A stretch of DNA of 64,000 nucleotides from Tetrastigma voinierianum (lineage: Eukaryota > Streptophyta > Magnoliopsida > Vitales > Vitaceae), in the NCBI GenBank assembly GCA_016808115.1, contig JAEQBH010000294.1, positions 1,364,001-1,428,000 of the forward strand, read 5' to 3'. The translations under genes and the position numbers were made by a program. The notes under the pieces were generated by a model. It was given only the letters and a program-made list of their open reading frames with translations, did no database searches and was not told where the DNA came from. How positions within the stretch are numbered: position 1 is the first letter of the stretch; each line of letters begins with the position of its first letter. This document shows, one piece after another, positions 1 to 12,290 of this stretch.

Positions 1-418
1 TAAATGCTATATTGAAGAAAACTTTAGTATACGAAATTTCTGAGCCAATAAGATCCGGGTTCGAGAAATTACTATAGGTCATCATCCCACCCGAGAAAAA
101 GACCCCTAGTGATATGTTGGATATCTTAGAACTCTAAACCCAATAACTAGATCAAGAGTTCTCTTTAGCTTTATCTCAATTTAGTATTTCCAGCCTCCAA
201 ACATCTTCACTTCCACCGCTTTTGCAAAAACTCCAAATCCAAAGAGGAAACACTACTCACTCACTGCAGAACCTTCTCCATCAAGAAAAACCCATCCCCA
301 GTTCAATTCTAGACCACTAGAGTACTCATGAAGTGAGTTCACAACACAGTAGGAACCTAGGATACACCTTGTTGATTCGGATATCATCACTGCCAAAACT
401 GGCCCAAACAACTGCTCA
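1..418 (+). repeat. Element A 5' LTR, distal part
   Basis: Matches the last part of the 3' LTR at 16680-17060, including the shared blocks GAGAAATTACTATAGGTCAT and GATATGTTGGATATCTTAGA. The LTR start is upstream of the window. The exact end is uncertain, at about 410-418, just before a primer-site-like TGGTGCC at 421. Confidence 0.8.
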
Positions 419-420
419 GA

Positions 421-445
421 TGGTGCCCCAGTGAGAAAGAGAGAG
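421..445 (+). other. Element A primer-binding-site remnant
   Basis: TGGTGCCCCAGTGAGAAAG lies two bases after the presumed LTR end. It resembles the Athila-type primer site TGGTGCCGTTGCCGGGGA, which is intact in element C at 59686-59703, with several bases lost. The call rests on position plus the TGGTGCC start. Confidence 0.5.
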
Positions 446-813
446 TCATGAACTTCATATTCCACATCAAGTAATGGTGAATTCTCATTTCTTTTTTTTA
501 TTTACCATTTTTCCCATTTACCCACCGCTAGGAATTTGGAATTGCATTTTATGCACAGATTTTCCTGTTTTTATTCTTAACCAACATCAACCTTTTGGTA
601 GCCTGTTTTTGTTGGTTTCTCGCTTGTTTGTGTGTTGTGTTCATAGTACTATAGTTGGACTAAACACGCAGCAGTGCGATTAAAGGCTCACGCTGCCCAA
701 TTAACAAGGTGTAAAATCAGTTTGTATATAACCAAAATGGAGCCTCGTGACTCTTGAAGAGCAAAGAGAAGCCACTCCAGGGGCCTAAAGGGAGCCCACG
801 CCCATAAAAGGTC

Positions 814-2300
814 AATGAGGGATCACATACACCCACCAAGGGTAAGTGCACCCTCATGCATTATTCTCCGGTCGTGGATGTCACAAGAGGCCCAGATTTG
901 CGCCCCCGTTTCCCAACCTTCCATGGTATGGAAAATGAAAATCCAAAAATGTATGCATAAAATGCTTCACCCACCCCCGCCTTCCACGTACCACTTGATA
1001 TCCGGGATTTTGAGTAAAGTTTTTTGATCGACTTCAAGAGGGCAAATTGATATGGACTTGCCTTACCAAAGCCTCCTCGACCCTCAAAGACAAAAAGCCA
1101 AAATTTGGCTTAATTTTACTAAGGCCAAGAATCATTAGAATCAAGAAAGGCAAGTGCACTTTGAAGAAGTTCTTCACACACAAGACCACCTGAAGATAAT
1201 TCACAATCTTTTCAAATTTTCAAGATGCTGAAAATGGTCAGCACTGGAAAGGTATTCTATGTTCAACATGGTTCCAAATGAACATGATGTTAATCACTTC
1301 AATGCTGGAACCTCCGCCATGAAACAAATCTTGAGATCAGGAAGGAGGGACTCTCAACAGTAACCGATGAAGCTGACTTCCCTAACTATGCCAGACCAAA
1401 GCTTGGGATGAACCAAATCCCAAGGAAACTGATAGACATAGGCCACTAGTAAACCAAAGGGGAGGCACATTTTCACCGGGCGAGAGGGAACTAAAGAACA
1501 TGTTATTCCACCCCAACTCGTAAGGGGATGAAGAACTTGAAATAAGGAATCTAGAGGTACGACTGCGCTTATTGAAATACATGTGTGTTCCCTTCCAACT
1601 ACATGCTTCACTTGCTAATCCACTGGTCACCAAGGAGAGAGCATTGTCCAATTTCTCCCCTTGCAGTGATTTCTGCTGAACTTGCGAAATGTCAGGGCTA
1701 AATAGTCACTGCGCCTGATGCCCGGGTGATGGCATAACAACACCTACAATCCCAACTGGAAGAACGACCCCTAACTTCCCGGAAGCTCAACTTTAGCATA
1801 TGTTCCACTAGGTGCACAAGAAAGAAGAATAAGAGCGTGGTCCACTTCAATACAAGAACCACCATCCTCTTCCCCAATAGAACAGGCTATAATGAATTTG
1901 AGTAAGGTGGTGGGCAACTTTGTGGAGGAACAAAAGATAGTGAATGCCCAAGCTAGTCAAAGAATTGACACAAATGAGGGCACACCTACCGTTAGAAGAT
2001 GAACAACTTGCACCGAGGTTTCTGCATTTCCTGAACACATGACAGTCAGCAGGATGAAATTTAAAAAATGATAACCCAATACCACTTCAGATTATCCAAC
2101 CAACAACAAAAATAAAAGGGAAAATTCTCCGACACAACCAAACCAAGGATCAGATGAAGTGATTCTTAGTGAGCCAAAACTGTGAATGATGAGGTCAAGG
2201 CAATCGTCACACCGAGGAGTGGCAAAGAGCTACATAGTCAAATCAAGGTACAGGACCAAGGCGTGAAGCAAAGAGACCTAAACTAGAGGAGGTGGTGGTC
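814..2300 (+). pseudogene. gag: Element A gag (frameshifted)
   Basis: A possible start at 814 opens MRDHIHPPRVSAPSCI, which resembles the N-terminus of Athila-type gag. Near 905-950 another frame reads FPTFHGMENENP, a conserved gag-core segment of this family. Later parts (about 1200-2300) are too frameshifted to follow residue by residue. In an active element this protein would form the virus-like particle. Here it cannot be made as one product. The downstream boundary is set only by the first recognisable protease block at 2453. Confidence 0.6.
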
Positions 2301-2452
2301 AAGCAGACTGTTGAGAAAAATAAGACATCCCCACCTTTCCCTCAAGCATTAAAATTTAAAAAGAAGGCCATTAATCAAAGTTGAAATGTTAGAAGGGTTG
2401 TAAGTAAAGGTCAACATCCTTACTCTGGACATGACTGGGCGTAAGTCCCCAC

Positions 2453-3000
2453 CTATGCAAAAATTTTGAAGGACTTGTGCATAGTGAAAAGATGGCTAAA
2501 TGTCGACAAGAAAGCCTTCCTGACTGAACAAGTCAGTGCCATTATCCAATGTAAGACTCTAATGAAATATAAAGATCCGGTCCACCATCTCCTCAAGTAT
2601 TGTTAGGGCACTCTGCGTGAGAAAGCACTGCTAGATCTGGGTGCAAGTGGGAATCTCTCCCATTCGATGTGGGCTGCGCCGGGTTGGAGAGAGCTAAACC
2701 ACCCATCAATCGTCTCTATTGGATAGGTCAATCAAAATAATGTGGGACAGTGGAAGATGTCTCCGATACAGGACAAATTCTCACTATCCAAGATTTTGTT
2801 ATACTGACACATAACCAGCTATTGTGGTCCATCATATGTACCTATCATCTTGGGAGACCATTATTACACCTCCAATGCAAAGTATCAAATTGCAGGAATG
2901 GTGGGTCATGCAACTCACCAAACACGAGACTCCTAGAGCTCAACATTCTCCACCTAAGTAAAAAGCACATGCAACCAATAGAAGATGTCCCGGCAAGTGG
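2453..3000 (+). pseudogene. Element A retropepsin-like protease region
   Basis: From 2453 the frame reads YAKILKDLCIVKRWLNV and then AFLTEQVSAIIQCK, the conserved lead-in to Athila protease. A stop at about 2603 interrupts it. LLDLGAS follows at 2628-2648, the plant Ty3 form of the aspartic-protease active-site motif. Further on are a DFVIL block and YHLGRPLLHLQC (2848-2883), which match the flap and C-terminal part of the domain. The domain order is correct, but at least one stop and one frame change prevent a functional product. It would cleave the gag-pol polyprotein in an active copy. Confidence 0.75.
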
Positions 3001-3587
3001 CTATTGACACTATCCAAAGGAAACAAACCGATCAGCAGGGATGCACCACAAGGCAACCAAGAGTTGGTCGAGGCAAGTAAGAGTAGCAAGAAGTCGACAT
3101 GAAATCTCCAAGGTAGGTACTGGAGCAAGAAACATGAAATTTTGTCATTGGTAATCGAAGAGGAACTCATGAGCTCCCAGAATGGAGCTCAAACCCCAGC
3201 CTCGTGGAGCCTAAGGCGTATTTCACATGTGAGCAGTTGTCCAAGTGGGTCGCTCATCCTTGCTCAAGTCATTTCATCCTTGCTCAAGACGCACAGGAGG
3301 GTAGCCACCGACGCCCAGAGAACAAGTGCCTCCCGGTAAGACACGATTTGAAGGAATTAAACAGTAATGTGCAGTTCCCACCACATCTGCGCCAGAGAGG
3401 TGCTCTGAGGCAATGCCGTAGAAGGCTTCAACCCACATATGCAAGAAGTGGTTAGAGCCAAGTCTTGGGGGTTAAAGCAAGGCAAGTTGGCATCATATAC
3501 TCATATCATAGCAGGTACTGTGAGCTCGACCTGTGGTGCAGCACCAAAGGTAACCACGATGCACAATGAGAGAGGAGAGGAGATACC

Positions 3588-4859
3588 CGGCTGTGCCAAA
3601 CCGTGGTGTGTAAATGTACGCCATGTAAGGTGCACGCGCGGTCGCGTAATACAGTTATACCAATTATACTGACATCGATCCCGGGATAGTGGGAGTTGAC
3701 TACGTAGATTTACTTTTCAAATATTATCCAATGTATGTATTGTGTACAGTTACTAATGTCCAAAAGTAAAATAAACAAACTGACCAAAGAATTACTATGT
3801 GATGGAGACTAGGTCATAGTCTCCCCCGCCACTTCAATGACGACTATTTCTTAAAGGTGATATTATCTCTGTATTGGTTATATAGACTTTGAATCGGCAT
3901 AAGATCTGACACAGATACCCTCTCGAGGTGTACTACTATTTCCCCATTAGTAGAATCAAGTGTATCTCTACCCCAAATCGTAATTCAAATGCTTAAAATG
4001 TTCTAACTTTAATTGCCACTCCTTCGTGGATCGGGAAAGATCATTTACCGACCAACAAAGATCAGCTTTACTCATATCCCTAGGTATCTCATCTCTCGAA
4101 TCTCTACTCTAGGGTTGATCACACTACGTCGCCAAACATTACCATGTAATTGATCCCTAATATATGTAAAGCAGAGATTATAATGAATCATAACCTCAAA
4201 TGAATAATATAAATTAATAAACTTTAATCCAGCTCAAATGTGACAGGTTCAAATAACAATTCTAGGTATAGAGATCTAGAACATAATGAATAAGAAAAAT
4301 ATCACAGGGGTACATATAAAACATCGCCTGAATATCCAAAGAAAGAAGAATACAAACTTCACGGCTCTTTTCCAGATCGATGTCACTTCCCTGGATTTCA
4401 CAAATTTCCTCTGATTTGTACGATTCCCGATCTCCGATCCACCTCAAATTCTGCACCCTTTTTGCTTTTAAATGATGAGGAGACTCAGACCATCTAGGGA
4501 CGCTACGCTGAGACGTCATGACTGAGATCGCCGCGAATGCTGAGACGCCGCGACGCTGCCGCTGTTGACGGTACAGCAATTGATCAACGCCGCTGACGCT
4601 GGGACGCCACGAGCGGGACGCCGCGACGTGGGACGCCACGCACGCGGGACGCCGCCACCGGGACACGCACGCTCCGCATCCTCGCGTACGCCTTCGCCCA
4701 TGTCTGCTTAGTCAGCCGCTTTTTGGCTCTAATGCACCCCGTATCCACACCAATCACCAAATCAGGTATCCAACCACAAAAACTATGAAATTAAATATAA
4801 AATAAACGTGAAAATGAAAGACCGACGCTGCATACATGAAAGGTTTTGTGCACCCATCA
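3588..4859 (-). repeat. Element E LTR, left copy (3' LTR)
   Basis: Shares long blocks with 10810-11890, for example the AT-rich run around 4175-4235 against 11360-11420 and the block ATGAAATTAAATATAAA near its end. It ends CACCCATCA. Its start, directly after ATACC, is blurred by indels. About 4490-4690 holds a GC-rich GGGACGCC-type array that is absent from the right copy. Confidence 0.8.
4490..4690. repeat. GC-rich GGGACGCC/CCGCGACG array in left E LTR
   Basis: Units such as GACGCCGCGACG and GGGACGCCACG recur every 10-25 bases. The corresponding part of the right LTR (about 11660-11760) is roughly 150 bases shorter and lacks them. ORFs here are by-products of the base composition. Confidence 0.65.
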
Positions 4860-7300
4860 CACTTAACTTAGTTCTTGTTTGTCCCTACAAGAACCGACTC
4901 TAAACCAACTCACTCTAGTACTTAAAAGTCTAACATGTAAAAATAGGTGCCAAAAGTATGCTGATATACAGAGGATCAAATTTGTTCATTCACACCTCAA
5001 GCCAAAGGCTTCTCGCCTGAAGTACAGATTCGCAAAGGTGTCTGAATGTCGAAAGAACTAGCGAACCTGGCGCCAAGTGTCTCACTGCTATATTCATAAT
5101 GGCCTTTCCCAATGACCATGTGCTGGTAAATAAATGACCTCTAGTACACTTAAGCTCGACGCCCAAACTTGGAGTTCAACTAACCTAATTGGGAAAATCT
5201 AACTACAAAGGATAAGAACGCACGCTGCAAATATCTAATACATTCATCATCATAGAACAAAACTACAGCCCATAAGTTTATGTTATGTCCATGTAGCAGT
5301 GGATCACGGTGTGACTCCCACCATCAAGTTAGCGGCACTGTATCTGGGCCTCTGACCCGTACCCCGAACACTAACTAAACCTAAGGGCCTGGTTGTGGGG
5401 CACTCATCTTCTCATTCTGAATGGGCAAGCAGTCAATGACTCCGCCGCTGGCCTGGGGCATTGGCTTTGAAAGGCCTTCGGATCAGCCTCGGGATCTCAT
5501 TGAAGATCCTAATTTATTTTATCTCTAGATATTCTCTTCCTAATTCATTGGGGCTCGAAGGCAATCCTTTATTCACGTGTGTCTCATCTTGGTGTATTTA
5601 GAGACTTGGTTTGTTGAACCCAGTAGTCAGCTCGGCACCTATGCATAACCTAGAGATCAGTTTGTGGAGTGTGATAGGCCTTACTGAGAAATGGTTTCGA
5701 CAACCTAAGTGATCTACCCAGGCCTCCTCTCCTATTCAACTTTAATTTTTAACATTCAAAATGGACCAATGTAACCTTTCTTTATCGATACAAGTGGTCT
5801 TGGCTTAAAATTTGATCCCTACTCTGAAGCATGCATCACTATGCAAACACACATGTACCTACCTAACATAACACAGCCATATGCTATGGATCTAATAAAC
5901 GCAAATATGACTGTTAAACAGCAAATACACAACACAAACATGAATGTAAACTGACGTGAGAAATAAACTAACATGCATAAATAAAAATAAACTACAAAGA
6001 CTAATATCGAAAAATCAAAGCAAACAAAGATTAATCTGAATGAACTTCTCAATCACTCACTCACCCCCCAAATAAAAATATCCAGCTAGTCCCCACCGCA
6101 ACAAAAAAACAAGAGGGTGAAGAGAACTCATGATCGACGCCACGCGGTGGGTGGCGGTGGCTGTGAACGCGAGTCATGCCGGCTCCTCGAGGGATCACTG
6201 ATGAATCGGCTCGTCACAACACCGTACGCGATATCGCTAAGCCCTCCCGTATATCCCCGTGCAAGGACACGGTGACTCGTGCTCCCGGGTCTCGCCCCAG
6301 AATACTCAAAGCGCCGCAAGTGAGAGCACCGGTCCCGAGGTCGGGTGAGGGATCGGAGGGAGCTGGCCCTGGCCGCCGTGGGCGCGTGGAGGCAAGATGA
6401 GGACGCCTAATGTCCACCGGGGACCCAGAGGCCAAACGAGCCCGATAGCCGCGAAGCCCGTCTCGCCCGAGGGCCTGCGGATCGAGCCTTGCACCCTCAG
6501 CCGTGGCAAACCCGGGTTTGTCTCGCTTGACTGAGTATGGTCTTTGATGGGGTGTATCTTACGCCTATTGTCATCTGTGTGGGCATCTCCCATTGCCAGA
6601 GCAAGCTTAGATGAGGGCAGCTCTAAATTCACTTGGGGTCCTGCCATGGAGGATAGCATCCTATAACCCGCCCAACACTGCAAGTGATATCCTCAATGAT
6701 GGCATAGTTGAACAGGCACGCTATCAATACTCACACACGCTCGTCGCCTGAATGAGACGCGACGGATGAAGTGATGCTGCATCTTAGGAATAAAGGCCAA
6801 ATGTTTAGCCTCGTGAATCGTATAATCTCTATGTCGTTGAGCTCCACCACCTACCATTAGCCTAAACCCGAATGACCCTGGTAGCCGGGTGCTCAGAATG
6901 AACAACCGCTCCTAGGGGATATGATCCGTACTATAATAACTACTGATTGACTCCGCACCGAAGCCCACCAATACTCCCTAACTCGAACCTTTCGACGACG
7001 CAGAGAGGCGGATCGCAGACCTCGCACCACACCCATCGCCGCCGGATGAGGTGGCCGCAAAGTGCCCGCCATCCCCTGGTCGCGATCGCCTTACTTAAAA
7101 ATCATCGTGGTGGTGGAAAACCCTTCTCCTTGATAAACGATCGGTTCTTGCAGATGGTGCCGAACCGACATGCACTCTCGCTCACGAACTGCATGACATC
7201 AATTGGGTCAATCTCGCCGACCGACCCCGCTGGTGGGTACTCGCTTTTTCTGCATACTGAGGCAGACTTAGATTGCTAGTGGGGAATGCAATGGATGGTA
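4860..7300. other. Element E internal region, no gene recognised
   Basis: From 4860 to about 6110 the DNA is AT-rich with no coding signal I can recognise. From about 6120 to 7300 it becomes GC-rich, with short open frames on both strands that show no family resemblance. The composition change may mark another insertion or captured sequence, but I see no terminal repeats or target duplication around it. Confidence 0.4.
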
Positions 7301-7403
7301 CTAACTCTGGTACACCTAACCCACCTAGACAATATGACAAACACCCAGAGTGCACCCAGAAAAACTAAATCGAACTGCTGTACCAGTGACCCAAAACAAG
7401 AGT

Positions 7404-7565
7404 CAAAGAACCAACTAAACCACAATATGAGATCCAACAGAAACTCAAACAGAATCTTCATCTGGTGCAGGAAGATCAAGCAAATGCCAAGCTGGTAACG
7501 TATAACGCGTGTGACAAAGATGCAGAGGTGTCGAAGGCAACACAATCGTTCCTCCGCACCGCAGG
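7404..7565 (+). pseudogene. Charged, coding-like remnant inside element E
   Basis: From about 7404 the plus strand reads a charged, amphipathic segment including EPTKPQYEIQQKLKQNLHLV and DQANAKLVTYNACDKDAEV, open for about 50 codons. The composition looks like real coding sequence, possibly the coiled-coil part of a gag-like protein. I do not recognise the family. Its strand is opposite to the orientation assigned to E, so it may belong to another inserted fragment. Confidence 0.3.
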
Positions 7566-7679
7566 AAGGGGATTCGCAAGGGTCGGAGTGGCCTGCAGTG
7601 GGGGCTAGGGGCCTGTGCAAATCGAGTAGGGTGTTATCATCAACAAACGGCGGGATTCTGGGCCTTAAATGTGGCAACG

Positions 7680-7915
7680 CCAGTGATGCCGGCAACGCTA
7701 GACGCTCGGCAACGCGACGCCCGCAGAGGCGTTCCCAACGTCGCGATGTTCAGGGCAACGTCGCGACGTTCCAGAGGATAGTAATAACCAACGTCGCGAC
7801 GTTGGATATCAACGTCGCGACGTTCCAAAGAATTGCAAAATCAACGCCGACGCCCCAGAGAGTGGGGTCAAAATCAACGCCGCTACGCCCGCCAACGCGA
7901 CGCTCCAGAAGAGTC
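7680..7915. repeat. AACGTCGCGACGTT palindrome array
   Basis: The 14-base perfect palindrome AACGTCGCGACGTT occurs at 7757-7770, 7790-7803 and 7811-7824, with a one-base variant at 7737-7750. Weaker AACGCGACGC and AACGCCG relatives flank it on both sides (7690-7910). Confidence 0.85.
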
Positions 7916-8215
7916 AAAAATGACGCCGCTGATGAGACGTCATACTAAACGTCAGCACAGCCAACGCCTTAACGCATGCAGAAGGCCTAAAATAACATTA
8001 ACCAACCATGGTCTCAGATAAGAAACACTCCTCTTGTAAATGTGATTCTCTGACTTTTATGGGGCTCTCTATAAACTGATCCTTCGCACTGTCATTAGTC
8101 CCAAAAGTAAACAAACCAAAAGAGATACCCTCAATATAAAGTAAAATCAACCCTAAATAAATCGAAAGCAGATAATAAAATTTAAACCAAAGGAAAATTG
8201 TAAGAAGAACTTGGG

Positions 8216-8255
8216 TTGCCTCCCAAGAAGCGCTGTTTAGTCGTCATTAGTCTCG
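8216..8255 (-). other. Conserved plant Ty3 post-pol segment
   Basis: On the minus strand this reads GCGCTTCTTGGGAGGCAACC, a motif common just downstream of pol in Athila-type and related plant Ty3 elements (recalled, not searched). It supports the minus orientation of E and suggests that 4860-8215 is the long 3' region. Confidence 0.5.
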
Positions 8256-10786
8256 ACGACCCCGACCTGCACGTGCGATATGTTTAGAAGAACTCGGAAA
8301 TGCCAACACGATCCCCATAAAGGCTCAACCCATGCCTGGCGCGGATAAAGACTCGCTCATGCCCTTTACCCTTCCTCGGTAGTCTTTCTCGCGTGACAGG
8401 CTTATTCCGAAAACACTCGCACGCTCCTGCAAAACTTCCGTGTAGTGCAAATTCCTGAGACATCTTTATTTGATCAAGCAACTGATGCTTCACGGGTCGG
8501 AATACATGGAGCGAACCTGCCTCTCGACTCCTCAATTGGAGCTCACCTTCTGCACATTAATTTGCTTCCTGCATGTGGAAGGGTCTACTAAGTATGATGA
8601 ACCAGCCGCCTTCTCCATGTCTAGAATGACGAAGTCTGCTGGAAGGACGAATTTACTAACTTTTACTAGATAGTTTTTCATTATTCTCGAGACGCTGTAT
8701 GACTGGTCTCATAGCGTTTCAACATCGTGGTCGACTAGTTCCCGCTCTTTAGCCTTTAAACATCAAATTCTGCAGATCAAGTTGATGGCCGGCTCCCAAG
8801 TCAAGCACAGGTTTTCCAGATACCCATCCCATAGAGAACAAAGAGTGCCACCTTTTATCTTTGTTTCGAAGCTATGTGATGGCACCCCATTCTCATTAAG
8901 ATGGTCCCAGCATTCCTCCAACTTCTTCTTACTCGCCAAGATCTTTCATAAATTTCCCACAGAATCAGGTAATGTTCTCCATGTCTAAAAGGGTATATTA
9001 TTACGTAGCTCTCAAGATGTCAAGAAACTTGCAAACCCGTCCACCACTTCTCAAACCGCCCGAGGATACTGGGACAAAGATGTGCCCATCTGCGTCCCGC
9101 CTTTCGCCTTCCCCGCTTTTATTATCCCCACGCTCCCACAACGCAGGTTGCTCATTTTCCATCCTGGTCTCTGCATGCTTTGGTCTCAGTCTTATCTTCA
9201 CCCTTCATCACCAGTCTGGCCCGGCTCTGAACCTTTTCCCACCTTGTATGAGTCCCTGGTAATACCTCTCCCAGGCCTACCTCCAAATTGTCGGTAGGTC
9301 CCCACTGCCTTCACAACAGATCGCCATTCGACCATCCAGTACTCCAAATTTCAACTGTGGCGCCATTGTTCAATCAGGCCTGCAGCGATATTCGCCTTGT
9401 CCCGGGCCTATGAAAGCGTATGCAGGTCGCATTTGTGGCAACACCTGTCCACCTTTCTCCAGTCACTAACCTTGTCTAATGGCATGGTGTTCGATTGTTC
9501 TTCCATCCAGCATCCTTCTGATCAAGTCTAATCAAGCTTCCATCTGAATACATGCCACTTTAGTCTCGATTTTTGACTCGGGAGTAACGTTTCCATACCA
9601 CCCTCGCCTGTGTTTGACTCGATCAACTCGGGTTAATGCACCGCAAGGCGCCCCGCCCTACCAAGCCAGTCACTGCACGTGCTATCAGGTCAGTCTCCAC
9701 GCACCCATACACAACTCTGCTGGCCAATCAGATGGTATCTCAGGTATCTCAACGCCTAGTCAACTCGCAGAAAGCTGTGCATGATTAACCGCATTATCGA
9801 GAACTCCATTATCCGTGTGTCACCACAGTTTCATCGTGTAGTCTTCCCAGGGCCATTGATTTGTGTTAATGCAAGATCTTCCAGACTTCATGCTTTTGGT
9901 CCAGATTTTCGCTGGGCGCTCTCCGGGGAACGAAGATCAATCATCGTCGCCATTCTCGCATCATTATGCGCAATGACCGCCATCCATCCGGCCTTCACCG
10001 CATGGGCACCAACAGCCCGTGAAATCGTCCCATGTACCGCCAGTCTCATCATCTGCAAAAGATTGACCCTTTGCACAAGCCGTAACTTTCATGGGAAAAA
10101 TCACAGAATTTCACTAAATCGCCTGCCGGCGGAACGGAATCCGTGGTTTACTATGAAGAATGGTCAGCTCTGAACAATCAGTGATGGGAAATAAACAATG
10201 TGAACCAGTGCTTCTTCAGAGAATCCACGAAAAATGATCGGGGATCACTTCGCTGAAGTTATCAAACGCATGCCTGGATCTTCAATAGGGCAACCCGTGA
10301 AAACAAGATGTTCAAGTATCGAATGACCGATCAACTCAAGATTTGCCCAAATAGGTGGTCCGATATCACCGAATAACAGCAGCGGTAGAGCAAACCTCCA
10401 GCAACAGATGTTAAATGACCATCCACTATATAAAGGCCCGTGCGCCGATTCCCTTCCCCACACTCCATTTCAAATTTCTCAGGCTCTCAGCTGGCCTGGG
10501 CCGGATACAAGATCCCGCCTTCATCGTCCGGCCGATGCCCGCTTGAATCTAATGTATGTTCATCACTGCCTCGTCATGTTCAAAGGCTCTTTAGCTCAGG
10601 ATCAACAAAGGTTAGTCAACTCCGATTCGCCACATGTACTCACTGCTTCTAAATCAGAACTACACATTAATGGAAACAGCCACACTAATCACTTAATTGT
10701 GAATAACAACAAAAATCCCAGAGGATGATTCACTGTTTATCTTTCAGATATCAACTTAAACCTATCCAGAACAAAACATAAAAACT
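8256..10786. other. Element E internal region 2, no domain recognised
   Basis: This is where minus-strand gag-pol would be expected, but I find no protease, RT or integrase motif in any frame. Open frames of up to 130 codons (for example 9781-10173 plus) resemble nothing I know. At 10425-10440 CACTATATAAAGGCCCG looks like a plus-strand TATA box followed by a pyrimidine-rich leader, perhaps part of another LTR or a captured promoter. Confidence 0.35.
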
Positions 10787-11890
10787 TGACAGCCAACTGT
10801 AGGTGTAAAACAAAATGGTGTGTGAAGTACCGCCATCGGCACACAAAGAAACAATGGTACTATATCGATCCTGATAGTAAAGAGCTGATTGTTAGTGATT
10901 TCCTGAGCTTTCAAATATTAACTCAATGTATAATGTACAGTTACTAATGTCCTGGGCAAATAAACAAACTGATCCAGGGTAAGACTTGATTGTGATGAGA
11001 CCAGGCTGCGTCTCCCCAAATTTCAATGGATTATTTCATAGTTATGAGACATTCAAATTTGTTATAGATTTAGGTTATATCAAGGGTAAGACCAGTCGAT
11101 TTAGATGGCACTCTCCTCAGTGTATCTACTATTTCGCTTAGTAGAATCTGAGTATCTCTGTTCCAACCTTTGTGATCCAAATGCTTAAACGTCTAACCTT
11201 AATTGCCACCTTCGATCGGAAAATATCTCATTTACCGAATCAACCAAAGTGACCTGGCTTACTCATATCCCCTAGGTATCCTCATCTCTCAGAATCTCGG
11301 ATCTTTAGTATGATCATACTTCACGTCGCCAAATATTACTACACCGATCCACATATATGTAAAGTGCATTATAATGAATCATAACTCAATGAATAATATA
11401 AATTAATAAACTTTAATCCATTCAAATGACAGTGGTTCAATAATACCTCTAGGTATAGATCTAGAAACATAATGAAGGGAAAATATCACACAGGCACATG
11501 AGGCAAATACGCCCGACATCCAAAACAAAGAAGAATACAATCACGGGCTCTCCCGCGCATCAAGGCCACCGCCTTGATTTCCGCGCCCTCTGATCCCAGA
11601 TTTATCCCGATCTCCGATCCACTTCACCCTGCACCATTTTGCTTTAAATGATGAGGAGCCTCAGATGACAAGTCATGATTGCCTAGAGAGCATCTTATGC
11701 AGAATGCCTCCTTCTCGCTTCCAAAATTGCTTCTAATGTACCGCTCTTTTCGCTTCCAATGCACTGTAATCCACACCCAATCACCAAATCAGGTATCCTG
11801 TTTACAAAAACTATGAAATTAAATATAAAAATAAATTTGAAAATGAAAGACCGACGCTGGTAAGGCTGAGAGTGCTTTAGGCACCCATCA
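10787..11890 (-). repeat. Element E LTR, right copy (5' LTR)
   Basis: Aligns with 3600-4859 along most of its length and ends in the same CACCCATCA. The inner edge carries AAAACTTG, as at the inner edge of the element C 5' LTR. The primer site itself is badly decayed. ATACC follows the LTR (11891-11895). Confidence 0.75.
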
Positions 11891-11939
11891 ATACCCACTC
11901 GCCTCACTGTGTCGAGGGCATGCATTGATTAGCTTATTA

Positions 11940-12290
11940 AGAATGAAGTAACATGAAAGGATCACTCTACCATTCATGGATCAACCGTCGAGAGGATTCC
12001 GCTACTCCCTTCATCATCCCGATGGCTATTCAGTATTTCCAAATTGAGATTGTCGCAGAGGACTGTGAAAGATAACCTTCACATGCCCATTCGCACATAT
12101 GCATGTGGAGACGCCTTCTGCCTTGTAACTCTGTCATATTTCTTTAAATGATGTATGCTCAGTATTTTCAGCGATTTGGTAGAGCGCATTATGGAGGTTT
12201 ATATGACGTATATTATAATATGAGAGTTTTGAGTGCCTAATCAACTCGGGAGAAACCGTCCCGCATGTGCATAGAGAAAACTCAAAAATA
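11940..12290 (+). pseudogene. Element A reverse transcriptase core, fragmentary
   Basis: Immediately after E the plus strand resumes A's pol. At 12060-12130 the frames read fragments like KDNLHMPIRTYACGDAFCL, matching the Athila-type RT stretch before the catalytic YxDD-like motif. At 12140-12215 they read CMLSIFSDLVERIMEVYM, the block directly before the catalytic aspartates. The expected MDD follows only in degraded form. Frame changes occur every 20-40 codons. RT's N-terminal part would lie left of E, before 3583, where I cannot recognise it. Confidence 0.7.

Larger units (their letters stand above)
3588..11890 (-). mobile_element. Element E: degenerate Ty3-type LTR element nested in A
   Basis: Two related LTRs bound it (3588-4859 and about 10787-11890). 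Its insertion point has ATACC on both sides (3583-3587 and 11891-11895), and A's protease resumes as RT after it. Minus orientation is inferred from AAAACTTG at the inner edge of the right LTR, placed as in element C, and from a conserved plant Ty3 segment at 8216-8255 that reads as coding-proximal on the minus strand. Only about 2.5 kb lies between the presumed primer site and that segment, too little for gag-pol. No protease, RT or integrase is recognisable. It is therefore non-autonomous or deleted. Confidence 0.75.

Noticed and set aside
4262..4666. 134-codon minus-strand ORF in E LTR
   Set aside because: The open frame is caused by the GC-rich GGGACGCC array and is absent from the paired LTR.
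9781..10173. 130-codon plus-strand ORF
   Set aside because: No family resemblance. It lies in degenerate element E where stop-poor GC stretches give open frames on both strands.
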